From NCBI GenBank assembly GCA_013397455.1, contig VYZB01000035.1, forward strand, positions 28,195 to 92,194: a stretch of DNA of 64,000 nucleotides, written 5' to 3'. This document shows positions 1 through 13,512 of this stretch, in pieces. Position numbers and translations under genes: made by a program. Each line of letters starts with the position of its first letter. Positions within the stretch are counted from its first letter, which is position 1. Source of the stretch: Crotophaga sulcirostris. Lineage: Eukaryota > Chordata > Aves > Cuculiformes > Crotophagidae. The notes beneath the pieces are model-generated. The model was not told the DNA's origin. It saw only the letters and a program-made list of their open reading frames with translations, and made no database searches.

Positions 1-3000
1 GAGAAGCAGATATGCTTCATGGGAAACCTTTCTGCGGTAGGTTACACACATGGCTTTGGATTTTTTTTTTGTATTTTCTTCTTCTGTAAAATCTTTCTCC
101 ACTAGGTGTCCCAAGTACAAGAAATGTAAGATACATGTCTTCTAGTTTAAAACATTAACTGTTGTTCTTTTTCAGATCAGGCATTCCTGTTAGGTTATAT
201 TCAGTATTAATTTTGCTTACGGTTAAAGAATTTGTAGTATTTTATAAAAAGCATATAAAAAGCTAGAAAATATTCAGGATACTTTTAGTAATCTTTTTCT
301 TGATTCCTGCCTCATATTCATATAAAAGTAACCTTCAGGACACCACGGGAACATCTGTAAACAGTACAGATGTAAACATCTGTAAACAGAGCTGCAGTAC
401 TCCACAGAGTTGAAACAAGTAGTTTTAAAGAATATTGTTCGGGCTGCCCCTCTAAGAATTAGGAAAAAAAAAAAAATTCAGTCCTTGCCTGCAGACAACA
501 AGCTGATCCTTCTGGTACCTTTGCATCAGATAATTCTTAAATTTTCCAGAAATTTGTGAGAAAGAGAGCCAAATTGCTCCAAAATCTGTGTAAGAATATG
601 CATGGAACCAGTAAATTGTTGGACATGCTGCATACTTCTGTGCTGTGGAGAAAAACACTTCCATTAATGAGGCCTCATTAGAACCTGCAAAAGTATTTGG
701 CAATGATCTTAAATTGTCATTGCAGATTCAAAGGCAGCAGACAAAATATACATATCCTATGTGCCATTTGTGAGGACAGAACAGACTGATGCAAACTCCT
801 GCTGAGAAGGAGCCAAGATGATCAGATCTGCTTGGTCATAAAAGTTATTCACTGGCAAGCTTGCAGTTTAGAATGTGAAATTATTAGGTCATTCTGGCAT
901 GTTATGATTTTCTTAATTATAATAAGTTTAAAGATTTTGTTGATGAGGTCACCACAGGAGCACAGAAAAGAATTTAAATCCCTAATTGCTGAGGGACAGT
1001 TAGCAACAAGAGCACCTTTACAAGCTCTGAATAATGCAGTTACTATGTTATAGTCAATGGAAATTTGTGTGGTAATGAGCCGCTCTCTTATTGGCTCTGG
1101 ACTTCTAAGGTCCCAAGAGTGGTGTAGTCATCAGAAGAGGATCTTCTGTTTGGATGATGAGAATTAGTTCTGCATGAAAAAGGGCAATGTCCTTCACACT
1201 TTGGATGTTTCCTTTGCTGTATTTTTTTTTTCAGTGACTATATGACTGCAGGAAAAGAAAACAGAATTTTCTGATAGTGGGTCCATGTAAAGGGTAGGAC
1301 AACATAGAAAAATTCTTCTTTGAGATGGCAGAAGACCCTAGTGCCCACTCAAGGTATTATGAAATACTGTGTTTCTTATTGATTTTTTCGAGTAACAATC
1401 CTTCTGACAAGACTGGTTTGAGTTACTGTTTTGCCATATTTAAGGATTTTTGTCATTTTTTCTTGCTTTGTAGACTACCTTTTCTTATTCTTGGTATTGA
1501 GAGACTCAACGACATGAGCTGCAAGGTCAGAGAAAGTTGTAGGTTGCCTCATACCTGTCCCCAGTTGTTTCATCTTCCCCTTAGAATCCACTTTTGACAG
1601 ATTCTGTTGCCAGGGGAAGTGAATTGTCTCTGTTTTTTGCAACGGGGAAGAAGTTCCTCATGAATAAGAAGGAAGAATTTCTATTCACACTGTTTCATGA
1701 TTTCCCCCCTGACAAAGAAGGACTTGAGAATCCTCCCTACCTTCATTTCCCTGTTTTTTTTTTTGGCTCTAGCAGCTCTCCTAACTGTATTTATGCTAGA
1801 TCACAACATTACCTGGAAACATCATACAGGCACAATTTGGACATATATCTAACAGTTCTGTCCTTATTGACTTTTGATATAAAAATCCTGGCAAAGTAAA
1901 CAAAAAGATATTTTTGACTAAGAGCATTATGACTCATATGTTTTAAGAGATAAAAGCCCTAATGTCATCCCCTCTTTATATAATTTATATGAGAATTTAC
2001 TGGCCATGTAAGGATGGACCTAGACTCGAAGAAGCATAGGATGCTGTTTCCAGCACCTTTCCAGCATCTATTTTGAGAATAAGACAGTTACAGATCAACC
2101 ATGTAGCAATACTTCTCCAGAATATTCTGTTTCCAGGAGTTAGTAGTCAGAGATGTCATCTTTATAGTTAATACACCTAAATGGATTTTTTGAACTGATA
2201 CAGTCTTTCCTGGAACTCCTGGAACCTTTGTCATTCATCTTGATTTTCGTAACTATGCCTTGAGTTCTTGCTAAAAATGGTATCAGGCTTCCCTACAGAT
2301 CTCATTTGTCTGCATAATTTCACTAGTTGTCATCTGATTATGGAGACCCTAATCTCAGTGTTTAGATATTCCAGTCTTTTTATGTAAAACAAATTAAACC
2401 CTTCTAGAGTTTCCATCAGACTTATTTGTTCCTTATCAAAAGAAAGACCTTTTATTATCTAAAGAATATCTAAAAGATTTTCAGAGAATATAAAGCTATG
2501 TTATAAAGGTAACTGCACTAAAATCTCTGGGAGATACATAGTTCTATAAAACTAGATATAGAAATCTTTTCCTAACTTGTTTGAGAAGCATCACACTCGC
2601 TAGCACATTTATTTAAAGTTGCATGGACTATTAATTAATCCCACAATATGTACTCATTTTGTAAGAGTAGTATTTTGTGGTGTATTTTTTGGATAGCTCC
2701 GAATTCCTACAGTATTCAGATCAAGTTGCTGCATTTAAGTCGCTAAGCAAGCATTAGAAACTGAATAAGAAAGAAAAGCTACTTGTGTGTACAGCACAAG
2801 TTCTTAGGCATTTGTTGTCTGTAACTTTATAGTAGTGCATACTATTCTACAGTTTGCTCTCCTTTCCCTATATTACAAAATGTGACAAAGAGTGTCTTCT
2901 GCAATGGGGAAAGATGTGAATGTAGCTTCACCTCTCTTCTTCCTGACACAGTGAACACATTGTAACCTCTGCCAAATACTGCAGTATATTCCCTTACTGA

Positions 3001-5093
3001 CACTTTGAAGCCTGGTAATACTGCATGGAGATACATCATCCTTGGGATGAAAAGCACACAGGTCAAGAACCTGTGTTCAGCTTTTCTGTTAGTCACTGAA
3101 ATCTGTTTTGCTCCCAGGTCTGGGCATTTGTCTGGTGCTTGGTTACTTTTGTTATTCTTTTGAATATGTGTACACTTTGCTTGATACTGAGAAAAATGTG
3201 ATTGTTTTCTCAGGTTTGTGAATCATTTATCGTTTAACATACAAAGCAGTAAGCATAACCGAAGATATGTAAATTAACTGCTTGTTTTACCCCAAAGAAA
3301 CAATCTTTAGATGAAATAAAATTCTAAGTATTCTAATTTTACTTAGTGTTCTGCTGCACTAGTTGAAAGAGTTAAATGGTATAATCTTAAGTACTCATCA
3401 GAAACTCTGAGCAAGGAATGAACATTTTATGGCTTATCAATCAGTGGCTGCCAAAGACCTTGCAGAGAAATAAAGGAATTTTGGTTGGTTAATGTATGCA
3501 TATCTGGAGGATTCTAGCCCTCTGAACATAATATATTGTAATGCCTGAACAGGTGAGCAAAATACTAGCTACCACATTAGGAGAAATCTGAAACTGCACC
3601 ATCTACAGTTTTTCAGAAAATCTTTGCAGCTTTTCTTTTTAAATAGGCTATATAGAACATCTGTATGAAGAATGGCTCTGAAATACTCCTGTGCAAATAT
3701 GTGGCTTTGTCTGCCTGGATCCTGTTTTCAAAATTATTTTCCCATCATCATTAACAGTAAAGTTTAAATGTCTTCTTAAAGCCTGTTGATCCATGGAGTT
3801 AATTTACCAAGCCATTTTCAGCAGCCAGTGCCACATATGTCCAGATGTCAGTTGTCTGGGGCTGGATTCACTGAGGCTGCTTTCAGCCTTGTAGAAAACC
3901 AGGGTATGGTTTCCTTGCATCCCAACAAAGATGCCTTAACAGCTTTTCCACTATTATTTATAGCACTGGAAGTATCAAAAGGGCAATGTGTGGAACAGCT
4001 GCACCAAGTGTCTACACAGTGTGGCAGAGAAGGTACACTGCTCATCCTTACAAGCGCCAAAATCAGCTGAGATTAGAACAGTCAAGTAGATAGTGCCTAT
4101 AACTGAGGTTATTGTACCTTTACTTAAATGGGCTACTGGCTATTTCTACAGTGCTTGACAGGGAAGGCAAGTGCTACGTGTAGAAAATATCTTTCTGCTT
4201 GTGGTTCATTTATATGAGAGAGATGCTCAACTGGTCAGATTTAGATAGTGTCCAGTATCTTCACTCCACTGAACTGACAAAAAATTAGTAAGGTTGCTAA
4301 AGAGTAGTCCAAATCCAATAAGTCCAATATCTGAACTTCTTAAAAAACATTTCTTAATAAAACATCTTTCTAAAGAAATAGCCATTTCAGGAATGTTCTT
4401 CATTCATTCTTCATTCTTCATCACAAAGTGCTTTAGAAGATGAGCCTGGTAATTATAGCAGTCATTCTCGAGGTGTAAGGAACTCTTAACTTATGTGTTG
4501 GTACATTAGCCAGAATTTTTAAGAAATTAAACCTTTGTAATAAGTTTCACCATAAAATACCATGTAATAAACAGAGTAAAAGCTATTAGTCATTTTCAAC
4601 TGATAGATGATTTACTCTATGCAAATTAAGTTTCACAGTGGAAAAAACATTCAAACACTTAAAAAAAAATAGTGAAAAGTTATGCCTCCATAAATCATCA
4701 TGTTACTGGTCCATTTCATCATTTTCCTGTCTTGTTCTGTTGCATTCCAGAGCTTTTAGTCATACAAGAATAGGCAAAACAAAGAGGTCACTGGAAACTG
4801 AAAATTACTCTAAGCGTGGACACAGTCAGGAACTCCAGCCCTTGAGAGCAGGACAGCTTATTCCAAGATTTTTCTTAGGTAGGAAGAACAGTGCAACTCT
4901 GTATCCTATTCAGCAGTTGTTATTCTGGAACTGACCATCCAAAACAAGTGGGATAAAATCCCTGCTTCTACAGAGATATGAAGACAAGATCAATTGGAAC
5001 AGTCAGAAATGTATCAGCTTTCAAGAGAAGTTCATATTTCCAAAAGAAGGGAGAAAAAAGGCTGAGCAGTGACCAGTAACCTTCTTGAAAAGC
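1..5093. other. AT-rich noncoding stretch, no gene seen
   Basis: I see no gene, RNA or recognisable interspersed repeat here. The longest ATG-started frames are 83 to 98 codons (minus 452-703, plus 3786-4070, plus 4638-4934). None resembles a known protein, and at 3786-4070 both strands are open over the same bases, which points to chance or composition. Small items are a 10-T run at 61-70, a 13-A run at 464-476, a short hairpin at 365-384 and a run of CATTCTT-like units near 4396-4423. The stretch is best read as intergenic or intronic. Confidence 0.65.
350..389. repeat. 25-bp-period partial direct repeat containing a 9-bp hairpin
   Basis: The 15-mer AACATCTGTAAACAG occurs at 350-364 and again at 375-389, a period of 25 bases. 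Between them, TACAGATGT (365-373) and ACATCTGTA (376-384) form perfect 9-bp arms around a 2-base loop. Stems this short are expected by chance in 64 kb, so no function is claimed. Confidence 0.7.
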
Positions 5094-5108
5094 TTTTTTT
5101 TTTTTTTT
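5094..5108. repeat. Poly-T tract (15 T)
   Basis: This is an uninterrupted run of 15 T. On the minus strand it is a poly-A, but no retroposon body precedes it on that strand that I can recognise, so it is treated as a plain homopolymer. Confidence 0.85.
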
Positions 5109-8100
5109 GGGCAGTGCAGTTGTGTTAAATGCATGGGTCTGATGTCTTAAGAAATGTAAAGCCAGATGTATGCACATCTACGCTTTTGCAGTTCTGTTGC
5201 CTTAGATTGCAGCTATCACTTTCAGCAATTGAAAATTCATGTTGGCAATTGTAAATCCGTGTGTGACAGCTAGTAAGGAAAGACAAAGCTGTAAAAACAC
5301 AGTGCTATAAGTGCACTGACTTGCCTCTAGTGTCCTATTTTCAGCAACAAAAGGAAATAAGTTAAAACTGTACATAAAACTCTCCTGCCGTACATTGCTA
5401 TTATTCCTGATTCATTAAACATTTTCTTGCTATAATCAAACTTGTGGGAAAATGGCCATAGAACAAATGCGGAAAAATAAAAGCACAATTGCTTATGCAT
5501 TATTATTGCTATTAATCAGCAGTGTGGGACTTCTACGGTAGTATGAGGTTTCCATAGTATATGTTACATGTTCATAAGCAGTCCTTCATCTGTGATAAGT
5601 GTTACAGAAAGTAGCAATGAGAGAAATCAGAAAACACCAGTAATTCCATGTAGGCAGGTATTTCAGCTGGGCCTCAGTTGGTGCAAAAGTATGTTCAATA
5701 TTTTCTGGAACAAACCCCACATTATGCAAATAAATGGGTGTACATACTTGGATGGTCACCTGGAAGATATATGCATTGTAATGGGGCACAAAGACAGATT
5801 TTTTGGTAGCCAAACAGCAACACTGTTCTGGACCAGAGCCACCAGGGCACTGCCATGCCTCTATGATAGCAAGCTTAGGAGCTCCTAAGCTAGTTACATA
5901 TAAAACCCCAGCAGCAGCAGAGGAATAGAGGGTCTCCTAGCCCAGAAGCTGGCAGAAAAACTGGCAAACTTAGCTCAAATTCTAATGAAAAGCAAAAGGG
6001 TGAAGTCAAATATTTTAAGCACATCTGCTCTACCTAGCTTGGAAAGTTACACTTTCAAAACTGAAGGCTATAAGTTTGCTAAAATTACAGAAACAACTTG
6101 GGTAAATGGTACTGTTAAGTAAACACCCGATCTGTGTGTGCGAGGGCTTTCCGTATACTTCAGAAAGAGGAGTGGCTGAATGGCATGATGCAGGCAGGAA
6201 CCAGAAGCAATGCAGGATTCGTCAGGAACACAAATATTTCACTCGCAGGAGGTATTTGTGCACTGGCTGCTTTTGGTATCAGGAGCTTAAGGGTCTAAGA
6301 TTTGTGCTTTGAGTCACTAAGTCCGTAAATATAAATTGTAACCTTATAGCGCTTCACTTTGTCTGTGTAGCAATAGGGACACCTACTTACAACAGGTGAA
6401 GAATGTAAGTGATTAAATAGCTTTTCTCCTACTTTGATTTTGGATTTATTCTCGTTGATTGGTTTTGACTTGTCTTCAGTCCATATTAACCTAAATAATT
6501 TGTGGTAGAGAATGAAGGTGTTAATTGACTTTTGTTCAGTACCAGCAGAGGTTGTAACAGACTTAGTATGTTGCTGCTGTATGGTAGGAGAACTACTTGT
6601 GTGGAAGGGTGTGGCTTGGGGTGATTTGTACAGCTGTTAGCTCAAGTGTTCTGAATGTCTCCTGATTGATTATAGAAGAGCTAGTTGGCTCTGCTGAGCG
6701 TAGAGAAAATAGTGGTGTGGAGAGGTATTCAAAGGCTCTGAATCTTTGAGTGATTTAGTTTCATACTAACAGAAACTAGACTGGTTACCAGTCTGAACGG
6801 AACCAGGACTTAGAGGCTATGCCATACTTCTAGAATGGATGTGAGTAAAAGTTCCAGCAAACTCAGGTTAGTGACTTTTTATGTGAGAATGAGAAGAGTG
6901 ATATTCTGCATGTATGTAAGGCTAAGGCTAGCTTTGAAGTGGTGATAATGTAATGATATTCTAAAGGATGCCTCAGTGGGCAAAGGTTTAAAAAAGTTTC
7001 AGGTATTTATTCGCCTCTGGTAAGGGTGAGTGGCTTGTATAGGTGGGTGGATTAAATTAAATTATGAGTTATTTTTCTATCCCTCTTCTGCAGCTTTTTC
7101 TTATCGTCTCAGGTCTGTTACTCAGAGTGTGTGGGAAGATGGCTGGAGTAAGATTACTTTTTCTCTCTAGGTGTGGGAGGTTTACCACTGGATGTGGTTA
7201 TTTTATGAGTCTTTTCTGTGGTAGAAGGTTGATGCATGGGAACAAAGAGATGCTTGTTGAATCTTAAAGTAAGTAGAGGATTAAGGACTTCAGTAGGTGT
7301 TATTTTCCAGTGTCATCTTCCACAGGGAGACTGTGTTAAAGTAAATGCTATACTAGAGTGAGAAAACCAATGAGAATCTTGATTAATACCTACTGTTGAG
7401 GTTTTAGCTTGTTACAGAAATTGCTATTTCACTTCTATTACTTCTTAATGACAAAGACTGTAGTTGGGCTAGTACTCTGATTCCTTGAGGCATGGGGACA
7501 TAGTGAGCCATAGCTTCCCTTATATTGGGAAATCCTGAAATAGGTAATGTAATCGTCCTCAGAGTTTTGGTTGTAGGATCTTTTGGATCCTCAGTATAGG
7601 TGTAGGAAACAGATGAATATAAAGCAGGAAGAAGTATCAGTGCAATATTATGTCCTGATGTTCACTGGCGAATTTCTGTGCTGTTAGATATATGCAGATA
7701 TCCAGGATCTGTTCCTGTTTAAACACAGTTTTTATGTATGTGATTATCTGTGAATGCATACATTGCATAAGGATGGTATATTAGGCTTCAAGCCTACATA
7801 AGCAATCTTCCCTGGACCCAGGGGAAGAAGTTTCCCTGACTAGTAGAATTAAAACTTCGTTATGTTTTATGGTCTTTGAATGTTCAAATACTTAAAGATA
7901 ACTACTTTTATGTGAAGGCTTCTGTGTGATTTTTAACATAGAGCTGACATTTTGAGGTGAAGATTTGCTTTCAAATAATTATTGCATGTTTAGAATAATA
8001 CTGCACTGGTAAATTAAGTACTCAGCTTGTTTTGGCAAGCAACATGATTATTATGGTGAAAGTTTACACATCATGAAAAGTCAGACTAAGCTTTCTATAA

Positions 8101-11100
8101 GTGTGGACTAGATCTATTTAGTGACCCAAACAATTTCTGGTATAGAAAGATACTTAACAAATACTTCACCTGTTTTTAAGATCTGCCAGTTTTGGTGTGC
8201 TTTAATAAGAAGCTATGTTACATAAATGCTTCTACTATAAAATCTTTATTGCTTTCAATGTGAATTTGTAAATATCCTTTTCATGATCTCTGTTTTCTGC
8301 AGGTCAGCTAAGGAAGGGCACAATACCTTAGTTTCATCAGAAGCAATTTTGTTCTAGGTTATTAGTTGGTTATATCTTCAAGGCTGAGTGAACCATGGAT
8401 CAGGTTTAAGTGGCAGGGAAGAGAAGAAACATGTGTAGTTGGACCTAAGATTTCACTTGGGAGAAAAGAGATCAATACAGAATTCCAGCTGGGGAGTTCT
8501 AGTCTGTGAAAGATGTGACCATGATGTCAGTTATTTGATGTAAGGTGATAATATTTTTCATTTTTAAGAAACTGCCCAAAGGCTATAGTGATAAAAGCTG
8601 CTTTTTGGCCAAGGAATTTCATACAGTGATTCCTTATTAAGTGTTCTGCAGTAGGTAACTCCAGTTAATCACACTTAAAGCCTGCAACGCCAAAGACATT
8701 CTTTCTTCCTTGGGTTCAAGCTGGAAAAAATATCCTTGCTGAAAATTGGAAAAGGAGCACTTGCATACAGATTTATGGTAGTTTTTAATTTGAGCAGAGA
8801 CATGGGAGCGCTTAATTTTGCGTTATTGAGTTCTGTTGACCTAATATCTGCATTGCTGGTAGTCTAGAAGATGATCTAAAGAAGTCTTCAGATGGAAAAC
8901 TAGATATATTAAGTAAAAACTTCCAGCTTTGTGTCAAAAACAGAAATGTTGGACGATGGGAAAAGCAATGCTTCCGATCAGTTTCCAGAACAATGGAATT
9001 TCTTTCTTTGAAAGCAGCAGAAAGGATCAACAGAAAATTTTTGATCCTGTATACCTAGTCCCAGTGTTAATGTTTTCCATCAAGAAAAGTAGGGTTTGTG
9101 TGTTTGATGGTGGTTTTTTTTGTTGTTTTGTTTTCTGCACAATAGGGTTAGGAAAGGATCTGTCAACCACTGAAGAGAAGCTGTGGAATAAAGGAAAAAC
9201 AGGCAAGAGTGGTTGGAGAGATGTTCTTGATTAAGAACTTTGGTCTTTATATCTTGCTTAGCATTGTGAAATAAAAGCAGGTCTGCAAACCAGATATTTG
9301 TAAGATGATCTAAGTTAAAGTGGAGAGTGCCATACTTTGAGAGCTTACATGTTTATTCTAGAACACAACATTAAAATGCCAAGTCTTCAATATCAGGTGG
9401 CTTACTTGCTAGTAAGTCACTCAGATTTGCACTTGTTGATTTCAGCTGAGCTGCATTAGTCTCTTGTGTTTACCTTTCAGTTTGGGAGATGATTACTTTT
9501 TTTGTTTTGCTTTATGTATAATTAAAATGTTGCATTTTTTTGGAGACTGTTGTGTTACAACTGTATGATATTTTGCATGGCTCTGGAGTCTGTTCATTTT
9601 AAAAGATATGTTACACCTAAGAAGCATTTAAGGTTAAAAGGCTATATTTTGGGGAAGTAAATTACTATAGTGCCATTTAAATCTGCACCAGAGTTGACAA
9701 TATAAAAGAAAAATCTTTGGGATTCTTTTGTATACTGGGGACCAAAGCTTCAGAAAGCTTTATAGCCATACCTGTTCTGAGAAAAAACTAGGAATTTAGC
9801 TATAAATTTATAAAGCAGGAGAAGCCTGACTGTCCTATTTAATACCAAAGCTAAAGAACTATAAGAAGACAGGCTGAACAAAGTGCTTGGAAAATGAGGA
9901 TGGTTAACAGAGCTACACTTTTTTCTACATGTGTAGTCTTTAATTATCCTCATGACACATTCCCTTTACAGTATTATTCAGCCCATATTCATATATATTA
10001 GTATTTATAATCTGACAATAATGAAAGATTTGCTGTAACTGAGACCCATTCAGCTTACTAGTGACTCCATTCAAATGAAGGGAAAAGCATCAACCCTTCT
10101 ATACTGGACCAGGCTTGATAGCAGTGTGGGTTATTTCCCTGATACTGTGGATGTTGTGGCTTTCTGTTTTCCATCCAGTTGCTTGATCATGCTCTTTATT
10201 CCAGTTATTGTACTTTTCCATAATGATAAAGTGATTGCACATGTAAAGAGGCAAACAGGTAACACATTCCTACTACTTGTTACCCTTTGCTTCCTGAGTA
10301 GGACCAGCTGAAGTTTTGACTCTTGTCGGTGCTTTGGTGTGGGCTGGGCTGATGCATCTTCTGGTGGCTAAACCAAGAAAAACCTTGTGCTTTTTCAGGC
10401 TGAAAAACTGACATTCAGACATATTTAGGAAGCCAAATCCTAGCTGATATGATTACAAGTGCTTAAGCCCTATTTGAAAATCTGAGCTTTGTGATTTGAG
10501 ACGTGTTCTTTTTCCTCTCACAGACACTGTATGATGGAAGGGGAGGGTAAAGCATCCTCCTTGACGTGGATGGGGAAGTCGACAGAATGGGAGTCTGTCC
10601 AATAACAACATGGTGAATTGAATACACATAGCATTAAGGAGGTGGCAGCTGACAGGAGGAGAAAGCAGGAAGGAAAAGCTGTCTACTCTAATGCTTGATG
10701 TGAACTACATCTGCTGGAGTTCTCTGCATTGTCTTATTCCAACTCCCTCCTCCGTTTAATTGCTGAGGGAAAGGAGCTCAGAAGCAATTTAGCTCTCAGG
10801 ATGAAAAATTTAGACCAGTGTAGATGGTTTCATTCAAATCAACGAAATTGCAAAACAAGCCAGAATTCTAAAGCTTTCAGTGACACTGTCTTTCTCAAAT
10901 TATCTACTGCTCCATCCTGTTTCTGGAGTTCCTACCTTATCTGTCTTTTCAAACAGACTCAAGAAGTACAGGCAGCTGAGAAGATAATCATAAACCACCG
11001 ATGTTCCTATTTAAGGTTTTGGGGAAGTTGAAGTTTTCAGCCATAGTGTTTGCATTTACTTGACCTATTTCTATTTAATGAACAATTAATTCTGTGCTGT

Positions 11101-12029
11101 TCTTGCTGTTTCTTCTTGGAGAGATGTTTGCAGAAGAATGTCTGAATGAGATCTCTTGCAATTCACCTCTGCCAATCCCTGACTCTCTTTACATAGAGAT
11201 TGTCTACTGGAGGAGTCTAGACTAAGCACTGAAAGATCCAGAGGTCAGACTCAATCATTATCTTCCTATACTCAGATTAGCTAGACACTGTACTAGTATG
11301 TCTGGTCATCATGAGGGTAGCCAAGAGTTGAGGGAGTTCTGAAATGCCGTAGAAAGGGTATGTAGAATAGTGCCAGTCCACCACAAAACCCTGATTTTAG
11401 ACATGTGGTCCTGGAAGTGTTTTTTGGGTAAAGCTTGCAGCTACTGGGAAGGTGATCTTCACTATGAAGCGACAGAGCCACACTCTGCATTTGGATACTA
11501 ATTGTTAGATGGATGCTGGTAGTTATTTACTGGATGTAAGTTTTTTAGTAAACTATTTGAATAAACCGCAGAATAACTGACCATCTTCTAGCTCTGTCAG
11601 TCTTGACCTAGATGATAGTACTACTGTTGAGACAAAAGGAAATTCAAATGCAGAATGGTAACTGAGAAACCAACAAAAGCTTGGTTGTGCATTGTCTTGA
11701 TCCAGCCAAGCTTATTGTATGACTTCAAGTCTATAAAAGTTATCCTTGTCATACATTGGTCTTTTATGTGTTTAAATGCTCTGCAGGATCTTTTGAAATT
11801 TTTTGTCTTGGTTCCTACTTGGTAGTTAAAACCATAAAGCTCCCTTTGTGTCTTTTGCTGATCTTACACTATAGTCAGTCCATTGCCTGCCTATACAGGA
11901 ATTCTCTGTCACAGTTTGGAACAAGTTATTGCCAGTAGTGGGCACCAACTGCAGCGGATAAAACAGTTTGAAAGAACCATGGAAAAACTTTGAACTTTCC
12001 TCAACAACCTTAACATCCGCTTTAATTTC
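5109..12029. other. Noncoding stretch, no gene seen
   Basis: I see no recognisable gene or dispersed repeat. Open frames such as plus 5568-5888 (106 codons, with minus 5586-5813 open across it), plus 8929-9234 (101 codons) and plus 10729-11031 (100 codons) have no motif I can name and no flanking exon structure. The 6.6-7.6 kb part is richer in G and T on the plus strand. A G/T-rich patch lies at about 9107-9135, and a perfect palindrome at 5872-5891 is listed separately. Likely intergenic or intronic. Confidence 0.6.
5872..5891. repeat. Perfect 20-bp palindrome
   Basis: The arms AGCTTAGGAG (5872-5881) and CTCCTAAGCT (5882-5891) are exact reverse complements with no spacer. The symmetry stops at the next base pair (A5871 against A5892). 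A zero-spacer palindrome with 10-bp arms is not expected often in 64 kb. It could be a dimeric protein site or an extrudable hairpin, or it could be chance; nothing next to it decides which. Confidence 0.8.
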
Positions 12030-12524
12030 TCATATTTTCTGCCTGTAGGCTTCTTGCTGGCTGAGAAAAAGAAGGTATTGTCTCATCAACAGCAGGACTG
12101 TTTGCCAGCCCGTTGACTCAACAGGAGAATTTTTAGCTTTTGCAAAATTTGCAGTTGAGCAGATGGATAGCACGCAGGAGGCCAAAATGACACAAAGGCA
12201 GCCCTTAGTTTGTAGAGCACAGTTTGGGTCTGTCTCTAGATCATCAGCTTTGTGTTCTCTGCAAACAAAGCTCGTACAGAGAAAAGAATACAGGACTGAG
12301 ACTGAAAGAAAATCCTCTGTGATAAGTGAGAGTATAAAATGTGGGTTAAGACTTTTAAACTTCCTCCGTAGTCCTTCAAGGTAGATAGAGAATGTGAAAA
12401 TTGGAAGACTGATACACAGGAGGCTTTGCTGTCCTTTCTTACTCAGCATATGTGTCTTACAGTTAGCAAACATGCAGAGAGTTTTTGAATTGTTTCCACC
12501 AATAATGTTGAGGTGCATGATCAT
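12030..12524 (-). other. Longest open frame of the window (164 codons), not supported as a gene
   Basis: A minus-strand ATG-to-stop frame of 164 codons. The predicted product is rich in Cys, Ser, Leu and Ile, with hydrophobic stretches near its middle, and resembles no protein I recognise. The opposite strand is also fairly open (73 codons at 12163-12384 and 91 at 12394-12669), so the locus may simply be poor in stop codons. A pyrimidine-rich tract ending in AG lies on the plus strand at about 12016-12049, so a plus-strand noncoding exon is as plausible as a minus-strand gene. I see no promoter, Kozak context or polyadenylation pattern that settles it. Confidence 0.15.
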
Positions 12525-13165
12525 GACCTTGCAAAAGACTTTGGGTTCCTTTCTAGTACAGCTTCACTTAGGATTTTCTGAGCAGAAAGAGCTTAATACA
12601 CTAGCAATGGAGAATCTGGTTCAGACTTCACACAGTGACCCTGAAAAAGTGCTTAATGCAAGAGGATAGCTTTTACTCTCCAGAACTAGGAAGAGAAAAG
12701 AAATTGAAGTCATAGGAAAGGGAAGGAAAAGCAAGGGGGCCTGGGAGGGGGGGAGGGAAATTAAGGAACACTCTAGGGCTTAAGAATTCATCTACACTTC
12801 TCCCTCCTCAAAGGCTTCTTCCTTTGCTGCAGGCTGATTTCTGGCACTTGACCTATAGGACTTAAAGGAGAAACTCAGGACAGATTGTTCCCAAAGGATT
12901 TCTTTGATACTGTGGTCAAATAGTCATGAAAATTTCAGAGCTGCAGCTGGTAAAGAGGGGGGGAAATTTAAGCTGGAAAAGGAGATATACTAATAGTAAA
13001 AAGGAGTCTGATTCTTTCTGCTTGGTACAAGATTTGTGGATAAATTCAGAGGTCCTTGAAGGAAAACTCTGAAATGTCGACAATGTGCTGTTTAAAAAAA
13101 AAATCCAGCATCCAACCATCTGCTGATTTTACTAAAGCATTACTCTTCTGGTGTAATGTATTACT

Positions 13166-13181
13166 AAATAAATAAATAAAA
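13166..13181. repeat. (AAAT)n microsatellite
   Basis: About four AAAT units in a row followed by A-rich sequence. Short and imperfect at the right edge. Confidence 0.8.
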
Positions 13182-13496
13182 GGATTAATTGAAACTGTAT
13201 TGGATCTCTCCCTAGCATTAACTGCCCACTTGATATTTTCTGGAAGTAAGACAACAGCAGTGGCCTTGGCAGTGGAGTATTAACCCTGCTCTCAGTGGTG
13301 TGGTTCTGGTAGCTCTAGCAAGTTAAGGTCCATTGGAAAAGATGTGTTAAATGAAAAACAAAGTTTAATATAACAATACAAGAATATTTAATGTTTGATC
13401 TTTTCTTTGTTTCAGCCTAACCATGTAATAAACTATTACCAATAAACCAGGCAAATATTAACCCCAAGAGGGTAGAGACTGGGAAATCCAGTAATC

Positions 13497-13512
13497 TTTT
13501 TTTTTTTTTTTT
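13497..13512. repeat. Poly-T tract (16 T)
   Basis: An uninterrupted T run followed by a pyrimidine-rich stretch. No retroposon body is visible on either side. Confidence 0.85.

Noticed and set aside
371..392. miR-30-like start (TGTAAACATC)
   Set aside because: Only the seed-like start matches. The short hairpin here has 9-bp arms around a 2-base loop and cannot form a miRNA precursor.
3786..4070. 94-codon plus-strand frame with a 70-codon minus-strand frame inside it
   Set aside because: Both strands are open over the same bases and neither product has a recognisable motif.
5568..5888. 106-codon plus frame with a 75-codon antisense frame
   Set aside because: I briefly considered a transposase fragment, but no DDE-type or other transposase motif could be read in any frame.
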